DNA of 64,000 bases from Gongronella butleri (taxonomy: Eukaryota > Mucoromycota > Mucoromycetes > Mucorales > Cunninghamellaceae): assembly GCA_025201375.1 (NCBI GenBank), contig JAIWZP010000053.1:62001-126000 (forward strand). The letters run 5' to 3'. The translations under genes and the position numbers were made by a program. How positions within the stretch are numbered: position 1 is the first letter of the stretch; each line of letters starts with the position of its first letter. Of the stretch, positions 49,690 to 62,434 are shown piece by piece. Under the pieces are notes generated by a model. The model worked only from the letters and a program-made list of their open reading frames with translations. It was not told where the DNA came from and did no database searches.

Positions 49690-50760
49690 CTTAGTTTTTG
49701 CGAACCATCAATGTCATCTTGACAATTAGACATCGCGATGCTCCGAAACGCATCTGCACGTGAAACGACAAGCTGAAAACGACGGCTGGAACTCAAGCTT
49801 GTACCCACCAAAGTCATTTTGACGCGCAAGACGCAAAATTGAATTTTAGCTGTGGCGAGCATCAAAACGAAAATCGAAAAAAGAGGTCGCCAGAATTGCG
49901 CCAAACTCACACATAAGAAACACGACATGGAGAAACCACAAGGATGGCCCAAAAAGAGTGAAGGTCATCTGCTCGATAACGAGCAATTCGTGATTTAAGA
50001 TAAAATTTCAAGTGCAAAGAGCAAAGCGAAACGCGCTGATGGATCTCCGCTGACGCGTCCATTAGCAGAAGAGGCACCAGGAGCATGGGGTTAGTAAAGA
50101 ACAGGTGCGTGTCACTCAACGCTGGACGCGGGTTTTCACGCGTCCAAATTTCTCCGCAAACGGTCTGTTCGTATCAATTCTGCCTGGAATTTGTTTTTTG
50201 CAGTGATCATCGATACCCATGTACGCAGCAGACTGTGTTCTTTCTGCTGAGATGAATTTCAGGGCACTGCGGCCATTTCTCGTTGAATTTGTCTTGGGGT
50301 GAAAAATAACAGCTTTTTGCGTTTTACGCGGAAACCTGCCAATGGACCCACGGCTTTTATTGCATTTCCATCGCGGAACAGGGTCGATTACCATGTGGCG
50401 TGAATGGTGTGACGATCCGAGGCCTTGGTTTTCACTCTTTTCAAATCCTCGACTGCACCCCTTGGAAAATCCACAATTTTGAAACGTCATCATTGCGGGC
50501 CATTTAGTGGCCGCAGCGGCCCATGGGTAGGCTTATTTAAACGGGAAGCGTCGGAGTAACATGTTCAATGAGCTGGCCTCCTTACAAATTGTAAATCCAT
50601 CGACAAATGACAAATTTACAGTAAAAAAGGCTCCATTGCGATTTTCTTTGCAAAAAGTTGATTAATATTTGGTTTTAATGCTTTGCGTGCTGCTGCTATT
50701 ACAAAGGTCCAAAACATGTACAGCATGTTGAGTGCCATTTAGCTTGGGAAATCTTGAACG
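49690..50760 (+). repeat. Dispersed repeat R-A, copy 6
   Basis: It starts at atgctccgaaacgcatct (49738; compare agctccgaaacgcgtctcac, 50970) and runs through gtggcgagcatcaaa, gacgagcaattcgtg..., cacgcgtcc, tttgcagtgatcatcgat, cctcgactgcaccccttgg and cattgcgggcc into a degraded stretch (gtgccatttagcttggga) that resembles the R-A copies at 1-4.4 kb. It links the two halves of the family. Confidence 0.65.
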
Positions 50761-50959
50761 ACGCATAAATAGTTAACAAAGACGAATTTCGCGATGTCTG
50801 ATGTTACAGTCATTTGAGCGCTTTCAAATTTGCACCAGATATGCATCATGGATACAAGAAGGTTGATAAAAAATTTGAGATTTAAAACCACGGAGGCTGC
50901 TGAGATATTGACGAAATACTGCATAAAAGAACACGTGTAAATAAAACTTGAGGCCAAGG

Positions 50960-51840
50960 CTATTTTGAAGCTCCGAAACGCGTCTCACTGCAATATCTGT
51001 GGCCGAAAATACAAAGCGGGTCGCATCAGGTGGCTGTCACTGAGCACGGGGGTGCGTCACTCACAAATCAAAATTTTGTCGTGGCGAGCCTCCAAATCCA
51101 AAATTGAAAAATGAGGTCCCCAGAATTGAGCCAAACTTGCACGCATGAATCATCGCATGGAGAAACCACAGAGTACGCAAAAACAGAGCGGGATCAACTT
51201 GCTCGCTGACGAGCAATTCGTGTTTCTAGCTTAAATTTCAACCGCGAATTGCACAGGAAAAACACGTCCATAGAGCTGCGCCAGCTCGCCCATTAGCAAG
51301 AGATCCTATAGGTGCGTGAATTCGATAAGAAACAGACGCGTGTGGCTCGACGACTGACGCGGGGTTTCACGCGTCGAAAAATTATAATGATTTTGCAACC
51401 GTGTCAAAGGCGTCAAAAACGCGCTTTTTTTACAGATCACCAATGCTCAACTATGCAGTAAGACATGCTCTTTTTGATGGTGTGCGCTTCAAAATGATGC
51501 AGACATTTTTCGTTGAGATGACCTTGAGCCGAAAATAAAAGATAAAACGCACTTGACGCCGAAACTAGCCAATGGACCGCTGGTTTTTACCTCGTTTTCG
51601 TCGGTGAATGAGAGCGGTCTACCCATGTGATTGAATGGCATCGCGATCTGAGGACCCAAATTTGACGATTTTCAAATCCATGACTGTACCCCTTGGGAAA
51701 TCCGTGATTTTCAATCGACCTCATTGCGTGCCTTCCATTGGTCCTAGAGCCTCCTGGGTGGGCTCATTTGAATGGGAAGGCTTGGAAGAGTCGCTTTAAA
51801 GAGTGAGTGGCCCGTGCACATCATGGATTCATCGAAAAAT
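50960..51840 (+). repeat. Dispersed repeat R-A, copy 7
   Basis: Tandem neighbour of copy 6 in the same orientation, with ctccgaaacgcgtctcactg, cgtggcgagcctccaaatcc, tggagaaaccaca, ctcgacgactgacgcgggg, tgactgtaccccttgggaaa and gggtgggctcatttgaatgg. The 250 bp between copies 6 and 7 and the stretch 51840-52073 show no gene; the latter is the T-rich leader of the next gene. Confidence 0.65.
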
Positions 51841-52073
51841 AACCAAAAAAATAAAAACGACGCTAATTGCAACATTGTCGACCATTGCTTTATCGATTTT
51901 TATGTTTGCCCTTTTTTTTTTTTTTTAGACGCGTCAGGGCCAGCTGCTGTATTTGCATCCCAATTGGGCAGCTTTCATGATGCCATTTTTGGCCATTGGC
52001 TGCTGCCCCTTAGTCGATCGAAAAGGCTTTTTTCTTTTTCTTTCTCTTTTTGCTTTTTGCACGGCAGGTCTTT

Positions 52074-53193
52074 ATGATACCCTTTTTGCTTCTCTGTTCC
52101 TTTTTGTTGCTGTGCACGTCTCCCTTTGTTTACGCGAGGCGAATTGTCGCTGTGGGCGATTTGCATGGCGATCTGGCCAATACACGCAAAACGTTCCAGT
52201 TTGCTGGGCTTATCGACGAGAACGACAAGTGGGTCGGCAAGGACACGGTGTTTGTCCAGACGGTAGGGCACGCAGCACGCGCATTGGAGGCCGGGAATGG
52301 GGGATCACATTGACAACCCCTCGTTTTTTCTTTGTTTTTCTAATAGGGTGACGTCGTGGACCGCGGAACAGACACAATTGCGTTGTACGATTTGATCCAG
52401 CGGATGCGTGACGAGGCGCCTCGGTCGGGCGGCGAGGTGATTGCACTGCTTGGTAACCACGAGGTGATGAATTTGGCCGGCGACTGGCGTTATGTGACGC
52501 GCGCGGATATCGACACGTTTGGCGGATATGACAACCGCGTCAAGGCGTTCCAATTGGACGGATTCATCGGCGGCTACCTCGCACAACTCAACATGACCGC
52601 CATGGTCGACAGAAACGTCTTTTGCCATGGCGGCATCGTTGGCAGATTTGCCGAAATGGGTGTCGACCAGATCAATCGCCACGTCCACGAGGATCTTGCC
52701 GACTATGTTGAGACGCACCGCGATCCACACGGCGTGTTTGGTGGCGAAGGGCCCACGTGGTTCCGCGGATGGGCGCAAGATGACGAGCCTGCCGTGTGCC
52801 ACGCCGTCGACGAGGCATTGGCCGCATTGGACGTAAGAAGGACCCCCTTTAAGTTATAAAGAAAAGGACGTCGCGTCTCGGTTGCCCATTGCTCACCGAG
52901 TCGCCGGAATCCGCGTCGACATGGAGCTAAACACGCCTTTTTTTTTTTTTTTTTCTCATTTTTCCAAGGCGGACCGCATGATCATGGGGCACACGCCGCA
53001 ACGTACTGGCAAGATCACCTCGCGGTGCGATGGCAAGATCCTGCTCGTCGACATTGGCCTGTCTTGGGTGTATGGCGGCCATGCAGGCGCGTTGGAAATC
53101 GACGGCAAGACATTGACAGGTCTGTACCAAGATGGTCGCGTGGACCTGACACCACACAAAAAGGCAATGCCCGTCCACCATGAATTGCGCTAG
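52074..53193 (+). CDS. Shewanella-like protein phosphatase, secretory
   Basis: Three exons, 52074-52262, 52347-52832 and 52969-53193, giving 299 aa. A signal peptide or anchor (MIPFLLLCSFLLLC to about 21) precedes the metallophosphoesterase motifs GDLHGD (28-33), GDVVDRG (64-70), LLGNHEVMN (about 94-102), the later NVFCHGGI and the C-terminal RMIMGHTPQ. The spacing and the pair GNHEVMN / WVYGGH fit Shewanella-like PPP phosphatases (SLP) rather than PP1/PP2A. These bind two metal ions and remove phosphate from proteins. The signal suggests action in the secretory route or vacuole. The first intron exactly precedes GDVVDRG. The start at 52074 is the ATG that gives a proper signal peptide; an upstream start is not ATG. 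Confidence 0.88.
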
Positions 53194-53569
53194 AAATCGC
53201 TCTCCCTTTCGGCGCGCCATTCGGCTCGTTGGCACTTTTTCTTTTTGTTTACACTTGATCATGAGTGCGCATGACCTCATTGTCGGCCCCGCTTTTTTTT
53301 TTTTTTCTTTTTGTGTTCAAACCGACGTGTCATCCCTCTTTTTTTTTTATTTTTCCTTGTTGCTGTAGGCTTAGATTTAGAGTCCCATAAATAAAAGCAG
53401 ATCCCTGACCCCATCGTTTTGCTCTTCTTCTTGGCTTTCTTTCGTGATTCAGCTGCCTTTTTCACGCATTTTTGCATTTTTTTCATACTCTTTATTTTTC
53501 ACCAACCAGCCCCTCGTCGCGGGCTGAAATCATGCGCCTTGCTCTTTCCCTCTTAATTCATAATAATTG
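53194..53569. other. Intergenic stretch
   Basis: T-rich, with T-runs at 53293-53305 and 53340-53348 and aataaaag at 53389; no gene seen. Confidence 0.5.
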
Positions 53570-54040
53570 ATGATACCGTCTCAATATCACCCATCACCGA
53601 TGCCCATGATGGTGTCGCCACCTCCACCCGCCATGTCTGTAGTGCATCCTTCCAATTACATGTACAGCCCGGCTGTCCAACCGCAAGTCTACGCGCGTAA
53701 GGCAAAAAAAATCCCGTGTGGCGGAAATGGGGCCGCTGTGTGTGTGGCACCCTGTTTGTGACGCCCAAATGCGATTAATTTTTTTTTCTCATAGCTCCGG
53801 CGGTCGCACCGGTCTATGGCCGCCCACGCTATGGGTATGGCTATGGCGACGGATGCTGCGATGATTGTTGCTGCGGATGTTGCACGGCCTGGTAAAGCCA
53901 ACGACACATGTGACTTTTTTTTTTGTCCGCGCCCGCCTCATTTTGTCTTTTTTTTTTTTTTTTTTCTCAATTGCAGTCTTGCGTCGCTGTTATGCTGCTG
54001 CTGCATCGAAGAGACCGTCGATTGCTGCTACATGTGTTAG
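53570..54040 (+). CDS. CYSTM-type small cysteine-rich membrane-tail protein
   Basis: Three exons, 53570-53696, 53795-53891 and 53977-54040, giving 95 aa. A Pro/Met/Tyr-rich N-terminal half (YQ and YGYGYG stretches) is followed by GCCDDCCCGCCTACLASLLC and CCCIEETVDCCYMC. This is the layout of the cysteine-rich transmembrane module (CYSTM) placed at the extreme C-terminus, found in eukaryotic stress-tolerance proteins. The cysteine-rich tail spans two exons and exists only after splicing; retention of intron 2 would end the protein at GCCTAW. The ATG at 53570 follows a TTG in frame. It converges with the acetoacetyl-CoA synthetase gene. Confidence 0.8.
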
Positions 54041-54311
54041 AAATCATGGTGTTTTATCTTTTGGTCCTCGTCAGATGCGCATCCTTTCCATTCTTCATCT
54101 GCTGAGAATTGCAAAAAGGTCATCCCCCACTCTGTGTCATGCGGAAACACACCCATTAAGGCCAACGAGCTCTTTGTAAACATATCTTTTTTAATCTTCT
54201 TTTTATAAAGCAAGCAAAACGTTCTAAACAAAATACACAATGAGGAGGGGAGGACGGATGGAAAGGAAAGAAAAGGGGGCATCAAGGAAGAAAAAGCGAA
54301 AAAGGGGGAAA

Positions 54312-56553
54312 TCATTGAGCCAACGCGGGGATGTCATAATACAAGGCGAGAGAATCAGGGTTCGTCAAAGTGCCAGAGGGAGGAACCGGCTGGCCGGAGA
54401 TGATCTTTTTCACCGCCACTTCCACCTTTTTGCCATTGATGGTATACTGCAAGCAGAGAAAATGAAAAAAAAAAAAACGAATTGAGAGGCGACTCTTCAT
54501 ATGAGGCTACTTTGGGAAGGGGAACTTACAGGAATGTCTTGGATGGGCAGAACAAAGGCAGGCACGTGGCGAGGGCTCAATTCGGCGCGAATCTTGAGTT
54601 TGATGGCCTTGATGAGGTCGTCGTCCAGCGCAACACCTTCCTTCATCTTCATGAACAGCACGACGCGCTCGTCGTCCTCGCCCTTAATCTTTTGACCAAC
54701 ACACAACGAGTCCTCGACGCCTTGGTCCACAAACTTGTCGACAACATTGTAAATTTCGGCACTGCCAAAGCGGATGCCCGACGGGTTGAGCGTGCCATCC
54801 GAACGACCGAGCATCACGACACCGCCCGTATTGGGGTTGATGAACACATAGTCGCCATGGTGCCAGATGCCCTTGAACACGCCAAAGTACGCGTTCATGT
54901 ACTTTGTGCGCTTCTCGTCATCGCCATACATACCAACAGGCATGCATGGGAATGGAAGCGTGCACACCAAGTCAGCAGGCTCGCCCTTGACGGATTTGCC
55001 TAAGAAAGAAAAAAGAAAGAATTGAGCAAATCACGCGTTTGCCAAGCCCGGACGCGTCATGCAAAAGCGCTTACAGTCATCGGTCCAAGCTTCAATCTTC
55101 ATGCCAAGACAAATCGTTTGGATCTCGCCACGATACACGGGCGTCGCCGCATTGTGGCCGCAAAACAACGACGAAATGTCAGTACCACCTGCGGAAAAAA
55201 GTAAAAACGATTGAGAAAATGTGCGTTTCGCAGCCGAACTGATTTTTTTTTTACCAGTGATACTGCCAAGCATGACGTCCTTTTTGATGTGCTCATAGAC
55301 AAAGTCAAAGCTCTCGGGCTTCAGAGGCGAACCCGTCGAATAGACGGCCTTTAGCTTGTCGAGTTTGCAAAGATCCACTAAAAAAAAAGAGGAGGTGAGC
55401 AACGCTAACACGGGTTTCTGCCAAGTGCCTTGTGTAAAGCCTTACTCGGGTGCACACCGGCCTCTTGGAGCGATTGAAGGTACTTGGCGGACGCGCCCCA
55501 GTGGGTGACACCGACCTTGTCGGCCAATTCCCACAAAGCGAGGGGTGACGGCTTGAATGGGCTGCCGTCCCACAAGACGATCGTGGCACCGACGCTCAGA
55601 CCGCCGATCAGCCAGTTCCACATCATCCAGCCCGTCGTCGTGTAGTAGAAAAACACATCGTCAGGCTTCATGTCGCCGTGAATCACGTGCTCCTTCTTGA
55701 GCTGGAGAAGAAGACCAGGACCCGAATGCACAATGCACTTTGGCAGACCCGTGGTGCCCGAGCTGAACAGAATAAACGCAGGGTGGCGGAAGGGCAGCTG
55801 CTCAAACGTGATGGAAGAGGGCAATTGATCTTGCGGCACCGTGCCAAGGAATTGGTCCCAAGAAACACTGGATCAGATGAAATAAAAAAAATAAGAGTAT
55901 GAGCGAGGGTCCGAGGGTGAGAGGAGGCCGGAAAGGAAATAAAAAATGAAAGGGAAAAATACTGTACCTGTTGGCAAGGTTTCCAGTGTCGGCGCCCTTG
56001 ACAAAGGGGATCATGACCACCTTTTCAAGGGAAGGCAAGCCATTGACGACGGCCTCGGCCTTGGGCAGATGGTTGAGAGTTTTTCCATTGTACACGACGG
56101 CATTGACGGTGAAAAGGATGCGGGGTTGGATTTGCGAGAAGCGATCAAGGACACCCTATATTTGGCAAGCGAGGGCCCAGTGGGCGGATCAGTCAAACCT
56201 TAATTCCAAACGCGGCTTCCCCAGGTTTTTACTTACCGTCGTTCCGAAATCTGGAGAGGTCGAGCTTGGAACGGATAAAAAAAGAGGCGTCCGTGTGAGC
56301 CGTCCCTGTTTTGCCCCTTTATGCGCTCGGATCAGCTTTTTGTCTTTTTTTTTTTTTTTATTACCTCCAAATGGCGCCGATGCTCGTCGCCGCCAACATG
56401 GCAATGATGGCCTCGGGACAATTGGGAATATACGCCGCAATGCGATCACCCGTCTTGATGCCCAGCGCACGCATCGCTTCGGCGCATTGAAGCACCTTGT
56501 CGTACAATTCCGCGTAGCTCAAGTATTCCAAGTCGTGGCCCTCGCCTGTCATC

Positions 56554-56596
<43 letters not shown>

Positions 56597-57079
56597 GCGT
56601 TAGCCCGTGGTCTCTTCCGAATCTGCCTTTTCCCCCCTTTTTTTCTCCTTTTTCTTTACCCGTGGCGATGATGGCTGTCTTTTCCTTGCTACGGCACCAC
56701 AACAAGTTCTCGGCAAAGTTCAGGCGCGCGTCCTTGAACCAATTGGGGATCGAGTCCATGGGCGCATCCTTGTCAAGCACATGCTCGCCCTTTTCAGACG
56801 ACACAATGCCCGTGCGGTCCCACACCGTCGACCAAAACAGCGCAGGTTCGGTAACAGACCATTCATAAAGGTCTTGATACGTCTCTGTTCAACCAAAAAA
56901 AATCAGTCCACTCTGTTTCCTGTCTTCAAGGTGCCCTTTTTGTCTCTTTTGCCCCTCTTACTCAAGTCCAAGTTATACTTGTCGTTGACAAACACGCGGA
57001 AGTGGTCCATCTCCGTGTCCTCAGGGTGCGAGGGAGTCCATAGGAGCTTGGGTTCAAGAGGCAGGTTGGAGGCATCCAT
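54312..57079 (-). CDS. AACS: Acetoacetyl-CoA synthetase
   Basis: Ten exons: 57079-56962, 56884-56660, 56545-56365, 56264-56237, 56155-55968, 55867-55446, 55377-55255, 55188-55075, 54999-54530 and 54446-54312; 667 aa, the usual size, with every phase checked. Motifs of the ANL superfamily: HPAFILFSSGTTGLPKCIVH (phosphate loop), FFYYTTTGWMMWNWLIGGL, GGTDISSLFCGHNAATPVY, YVFINPNTGGVVMLGRSDGT, and the catalytic lysine region TINGKKVEVAVKKIISG. The N-terminal pattern PLEPKLLWTPSHPEDTEMDH is specific to acetoacetate-CoA ligases. The enzyme joins acetoacetate to CoA with ATP in the cytosol, feeding sterol or fatty-acid synthesis. Exon 4 is only 28 nt. The intron between exons 3 and 2 carries 37 T. 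It is divergent from the hydrolase gene. Confidence 0.95.
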
Positions 57080-57528
57080 GGTAGTCGTTGTGTCTAGGGG
57101 GGAGTGTAAGAAATACAAAGGGAAAGGAAAAGATAAAGGAACAAAAAGAAAAAAGAGAGATTGAAGCAAAAAAAATGCCACTTGCTTTTTTTTAAAGTCG
57201 CGCCGCTGGGCGCTGTCTTAGAGCCGTGGGAAAGATGAAAAAGCGGCTGCCAAAAGGTGAAAAAAAAGTGTTTTCATGTTGAATTGGGCAGCCGACCTTT
57301 TTTTTTTTTTTGCCCGGCCAAGCAATGACGTGCCGAGGGCTGTCCGGCTGTCCGTTCGCGGGTTCATTTTCATGTGCGCACCACGAAAAAATGTGGGGGC
57401 AAAAGGTCCGCCCATGTGCCTGTGTCTAGCAAAAATTGGTGATCGCGACGAAATTGCGCCTCTCCTCTTTCTTTCACCCCTTTTTCTACTTTTTTTTTTT
57501 TTTTTTTTTTACTGACTCTTCTTGCCCA
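57080..57528. promoter_or_regulatory. Shared intergenic promoter region (AACS / hydrolase)
   Basis: 450 bp between divergent start codons, with T-rich tracts on the hydrolase side (57490-57510) and at 57298-57311. No TATA box evident. Confidence 0.4.
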
Positions 57529-58250
57529 ATGCCCAAGTCCTACCCTTTTGCTTTTGAAAAAGGCCACATCAAGGTCGGCCACCGAGGCCAATGCCGCAAA
57601 CCCATCGATATTTACTATGAAAAGTATGGCGATGGGCCTGAAAAGGTGCTCTTTGTCATGGGTAAGAAATGAAAAAAAAAGGGGGTGGGCGACGCCCATT
57701 TGACAACGCGCAGTCGCGTCGCCCACACAACGACAAATGCTCATTTTTCATGGGCGGGATGGCCATTTTTTTATAGGTTTTGCCGCTCCTTGCCAGGCAT
57801 GGGACTTTCAGACCAAATTCCTTGCCACCACGGGCAACTATACGGCAGTTCTCTTTGACAATCGTGGCAATGGCCATTCAGGTACACAGAGGGGGGGGGA
57901 AACATGGGCAAATTGGACGATCACGAGCTAAATCGCATATTTTAATAACAGATGCACCTGTTGGGCTTTACACGTAAAAGAGGGGAGGAGCTGCGATTGG
58001 CTTGTGAGGACAAGAGGGCGCTGTAAGCGTGAAATGACTAAATCTGGCAATTGCCTACCCTTTTCAGCACAAGACAGATGGCTGCCGATGCTTTGGATCT
58101 GATGGATGGGCTTGGCTGGGTCAACTGTCGCGTGCACATCGTCGGCATCTCCATGGGAGGCATGATCAGCATGGAATTGGCCGATATGGCCCCTGACCGC
58201 ATCCTGTCCCTGACCCTGACCAGCACCACCGCACGCCGACTCACGCCATC

Positions 58251-58284
<34 letters not shown>

Positions 58285-58855
58285 GACGACGCGCTTTCAA
58301 TTGATTGATCCTCTCTCTTTTTTATTTTTTTTGATCAAAAAGTGGTACGTCTTGTCCACGTTTGCCAAGATCATCCTCTTTTACCAGCCGCACGACCAGC
58401 TGGCGGCGGCAATGAACATGGTGTACCCCACGGACTGGCTGGCCGAGGCGCCAACAGACCCCGCGCACGCGGCCGAGTACTCCACGAACCGCGAAATGAT
58501 CACCATGACCTTCATCCGGCACATTGGCCAGTCGCGCCTGCAGCCGCTGCAGGGCTACGTGGGCCAGATCTCCGCGTGTCTCCGCCACAACTTCTCCGAC
58601 GCGCGTCTGCGCAAGCTGAAACGGTCGGGCATCCCCGTGCTCGTTGTCACAGGCACGCACGACAACCTGATCCCCGCCGCACTCTCGCACCACCTCCATC
58701 GCGTGCTCGACGCCACCCATCTCGAGGTCTTTGAGGGCTCCGGACATGATATCCCGGAAGAGCGCGTCGACCGCTACAATGAACTGCTGCTCAACCATCT
58801 GACAAAGGCCACATCCAACCCCCCTCCCGCCGCGCGCGTCGAGGCAAAGCTCTAG
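57529..58855 (+). CDS. Alpha/beta-hydrolase fold protein
   Basis: Five exons: 57529-57661, 57777-57881, 57952-57973, 58068-58251 and 58343-58855; 318 aa. The fold markers are YGDGPEKVLFVMGFAAPCQA (oxyanion strand), FDNRGNGHS, the nucleophile elbow GISMGG with S115, VTGTHDNLIP (acid) and FEGSGHDIPEERVDRYNELL (His). The 22-nt third exon encodes DAPVGLYT together with its neighbours, matching the family segment before the lid helix. Substrate unknown; such enzymes are esterases, lipases or thioesterases. Intron 4 starts GT followed by 30 A. The C-terminal exon is distinctly richer in G+C than the rest. Confidence 0.88.
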
Positions 58856-59815
58856 TCAATGATAAAAAAACAAAATAAAGCTAAAACAAGGCACGCATCG
58901 CCGATGCGCCATGCGCAAGTGACTTTGACACGTGAAGTTCATATTCAAAACGTTCATCCTCCCCATAAAGCACGCCCCTTGTTGGTCTTCATGGAAATGC
59001 AAAGTGCACAATCTTGTTCGTGATGTTGTTCCTTGGTCTCGACTTTTTTTTTCTACAGTATGATACATAACTTCGCCATCAAGGGGCAAGGGTTCTTTGC
59101 AGCGCCACGAATGAAACTTTTGTATATGGAGGATTTGCACCGTCTCTTAGAAAAAAAATTAAAAACCAAAGGTAAGTCTGATGGTTTGTCCAGGACCTTG
59201 ACATTGCGAGCGAGTTTAGAAAAAAAACCATCCCGCGCCAACCCGCGGTCGCTCGGATTGCTACGAAACTTTGCCACCTGGGCATTTAGAATTTTAGACG
59301 CGTCTGGCGTCTCCTCTTACAGTAATATAAAAAATATCAAAAACAGAAGCCAGCCTACTGGTCGTCGTTGCCCGGGTGAATCCAAAAAAAAACTCGACAT
59401 TTTCACAAATCCAGCACTGGCTTGCCATTTGCCAAATTGTTCTTTGATCGCAATGAAACTACTTGCACTGAGTTCGATGTTCGAATGATGATGACTTGAT
59501 GAGGCGAGATTTTGCAACATTTCTAGGACTGTATGATACTGTACTTGATACTGTATGTTTGTCTGCTCGATGGATGACCTTTGTCTTGATCTGTTTCTTG
59601 CAAAAGCCGGTAGGTGGTGGTCAAACATTTCATCCGTTGTCAAAAAATGCGATTTAATTTGCTCGTCAGCAACGGAAAATTCTTCAAACGACGACGACAC
59701 CACACTGGAGAAAGAAAACTCATTGTTTTGTCATTGAGCGGCCGTTGCGTCCCCTTCGCGTGGTCTTCAGTATGCCCACTTTATCATGATTGTAACGGTC
59801 AATTAAAGACAATTC
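58856..59815. other. Intergenic region, no gene recognised
   Basis: About 1 kb with four TAC(A/T)GTA heptamers (59054, 59318, 59537, 59549). Frames have no motif. Confidence 0.5.
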
Positions 59816-59817
59816 GA

Positions 59818-59945
59818 TGACAGAACAACGACCGCGCAACGACTGCGCAATAGTCGCACAAAGACCGCGCATTGGCTGAACAACGGCCGAGCAATGGCTG
59901 CACAACGACCGCGCTATGGTGGTGCAATAGTCGTGCGACGATCGG
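59818..59945. repeat. Degenerate minisatellite of about 20-27-bp units
   Basis: Variants of acaacgaccgcgca, ctgcgcaatagtcg, acaacggccgagcaatggct and acaacgaccgcgctatgg follow each other without spacer. Unit length varies, so the array is old. It ends at ggttagcacac (59943 onward). Confidence 0.6.
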
Positions 59946-60188
59946 TTAGCACACAAACGGTCAGAGCAGATTATTCCTCCATTAGTCCCAAAAAAAAAAA
60001 AATTGGGCGCGCACGCGCGTTCACGCGCGGCACATGATTTTATTTTGTATTTTGTCTGCTTTTTATGATATTTCAGCTAATGTCACCCAATCATAATGCC
60101 AATTTGAGTGCAATGGGGCCACCACAGAGCCTTAGGCACCTTACCTTCGTCCCTTTTCGTTGTTCAGACCGAGGATGATAACTTGAGA

Positions 60189-60430
60189 AATGTTGTTATA
60201 TTAAAATCTGCAGTCTACAGAGCAAAAAAAGTGAGAAATTGATGATCTTGCTTTGTCACCACCCCTGTTGCGCCGCAACAGCGATCGCAATTGCCATTAT
60301 TACCTTCATACTAATGTTGTTGTATTAGAAGCTACAATCAATGAGAACAAAAAGTGAGAAATTGACGATCATTGGTTTGTCGCCACCCTTGTCACGCTGC
60401 AAAAGCGGTCACAATTGCCCTTACCATTAT
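60189..60430. repeat. Diverged tandem duplication, about 124-bp units
   Basis: Unit 1 from aatgttgttatattaaaatc (60189), unit 2 from aatgttgttgtattagaagc (60313). Shared words follow in order: aaaaagtgagaaattga, gatc, tttgtc(a/g)ccaccc, cacaattgccc or cgcaattgcc. Confidence 0.75.
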
Positions 60431-62434
60431 ACCAAAGGAAGTAAAGAGCAGCGTTGAATCATTGCGCCTGTACAGTACTGTACAGTAGTTGCGAGTGCTG
60501 CCAGCCATACGCGACACGTGAAGAATGCAAAAGTGCATGTCAACAGAGCATGAAATGCTGTACTGTAAGTCCAATATGTGCGATGCGTGCAAAGTGAAAA
60601 CATACTTGCTGACAGTGTTCAAATATCGTGTTCAACGGACCTGGCACGCCAAAAATGCTCTGGCACACGCTCAAAGTGACTAAATAAAATACCCAAAATA
60701 CGCACTGCACACAACGGGGCAAGGTCGCATTGGCAGCTATGAGAGCAAGAAACAGGTGAATGGTTGAACACCACCGATATGGGCACTCACCACCAGTTTG
60801 GAGTGCTCTAATATACGTAGAGTCTGCAGTGCTACCAACGATGACGAGAAAAAAAAGGATGAGAGAGAGAGAGAAAAGGAAAAGCGGGACCTGGCAGTCA
60901 ACTAAAAAAGATTTTCTTATCTCCGATGTGGGCGAGGTTATCAATTCCCCCCATTTTTTTCTCAAAGTCCGTTTTCCGCACTCTTTTTTTTTTTGTCGAT
61001 CGTCATGTTCATGTCAATGAGTCAATGAGACTCGCGTCTATTACAGTAGGCTCAGGTTGCATAGGACGACACGAAAACGGGTGTCTTTGGCTCGTGTTCT
61101 TTTGTTTTGCGTATTTTATAGTGCACGACATGGCCATGGACGCGTCCAATGTCCATGACTTGGTCTTTTTTTCCTTTTGGTGCATGTGACGATGGGAGTG
61201 GGTAGCATGTCGCTATGCGCGTTCATTGTGAATAGAAACGTGCCTCTGGACACGTTCTTTGTGAGCAACAGTCTATTCAGACGTGCTTTGATTCTGCTGC
61301 CCATCATGTCCAGGCAAAGAAGCAAAAAAAAAAGGCGGAAAACGGACTTGAAATACGCCGTTTTGCCCCCGCCACACCGCTGCTGCCGCCGCGCCCAATT
61401 GATCAGCCATTCTCTCATTCTGACTCCAAATGCTTTCAATCTAAAATGAGTGATTTAATGTAGTTGTTTGGCATTGCGCACTGCTTTTCATGGGACACGG
61501 TTCCAAACCTGCCAATGGTCATTGTTTTATTTGATGGAACAATTTTTTTTTGCAAAAAGGCTTCAGCATTATTCAAATGATGACGCGCTTGCAATTCATC
61601 GAATGCGATGCTCCAGCTCTTTTTTTTTTTTGCCAAGTCAATCAAATCGAGGGCATCTGTCAGCGCTTAACACTGCACAAATCATGGCACGGCCATTGCA
61701 CGACTGGCTAACTCATTGAATGGCAATCAGTGCTGGCAATTCAAAGAACATGTTACAAGTCATTGAATTCCCGGTGCATGCCTGTTGCACGCTCGTTGAT
61801 TTAATATTTTATATTTTTAAGCGTGGTCATCGAATTGCCAGCGCACTTTCATTTTTCGCCTATTTTCTCTCAAATCGATGAGCATTCCATATCATCCAAA
61901 ATTCATTTCTCCAGTGCCACCGCTGCTTTTACATGTCGTAACTCGTACTGTAAGAAGCTCTTGATTCTTTGCAGTATCGAATGAGCCCAGTTTCATTCAA
62001 GTCAAACGAAAATTGAGCGAGAAAATGAGATTTTTTCACAATACTGTAAGCAAGATTTTACGTAAATCGCCATTACGGTATTACAGTATTAGCCCGTTAC
62101 ATAACAGTACATACTGTATTTCTCGAGAACTGACAAAGCAACAACAACCCCCGATTTTATGATGTTGCACAAATCTAATGAAGAAAAAACAGGGCGGCCA
62201 GCACATCATCTGCTGATGACATCGTCACTTTCAGGGCGCTGCTGCTGCGAGTGCTGTGGTGCGTATTTCAAAACAAGCGAGCATCGGCGTTTATCATGGG
62301 CCCACCACTCCACGCCAACCACATCCAACGAAATATTTTGGAAAAAAATTGCATGAAAAAATAAATAAAAATTCCACCTTGCAAAATACTGTAAATGCAA
62401 ATTCAAAATTACTACTTTCGTACAGTACGACGTA
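60431..62434. other. Intergenic region with heptamer cluster, no gene recognised
   Basis: 2 kb rich in TAC(A/T)GTA (twelve by eye, for example 60471-60487 where three overlap). Frames have no recognisable motif. Confidence 0.5.
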
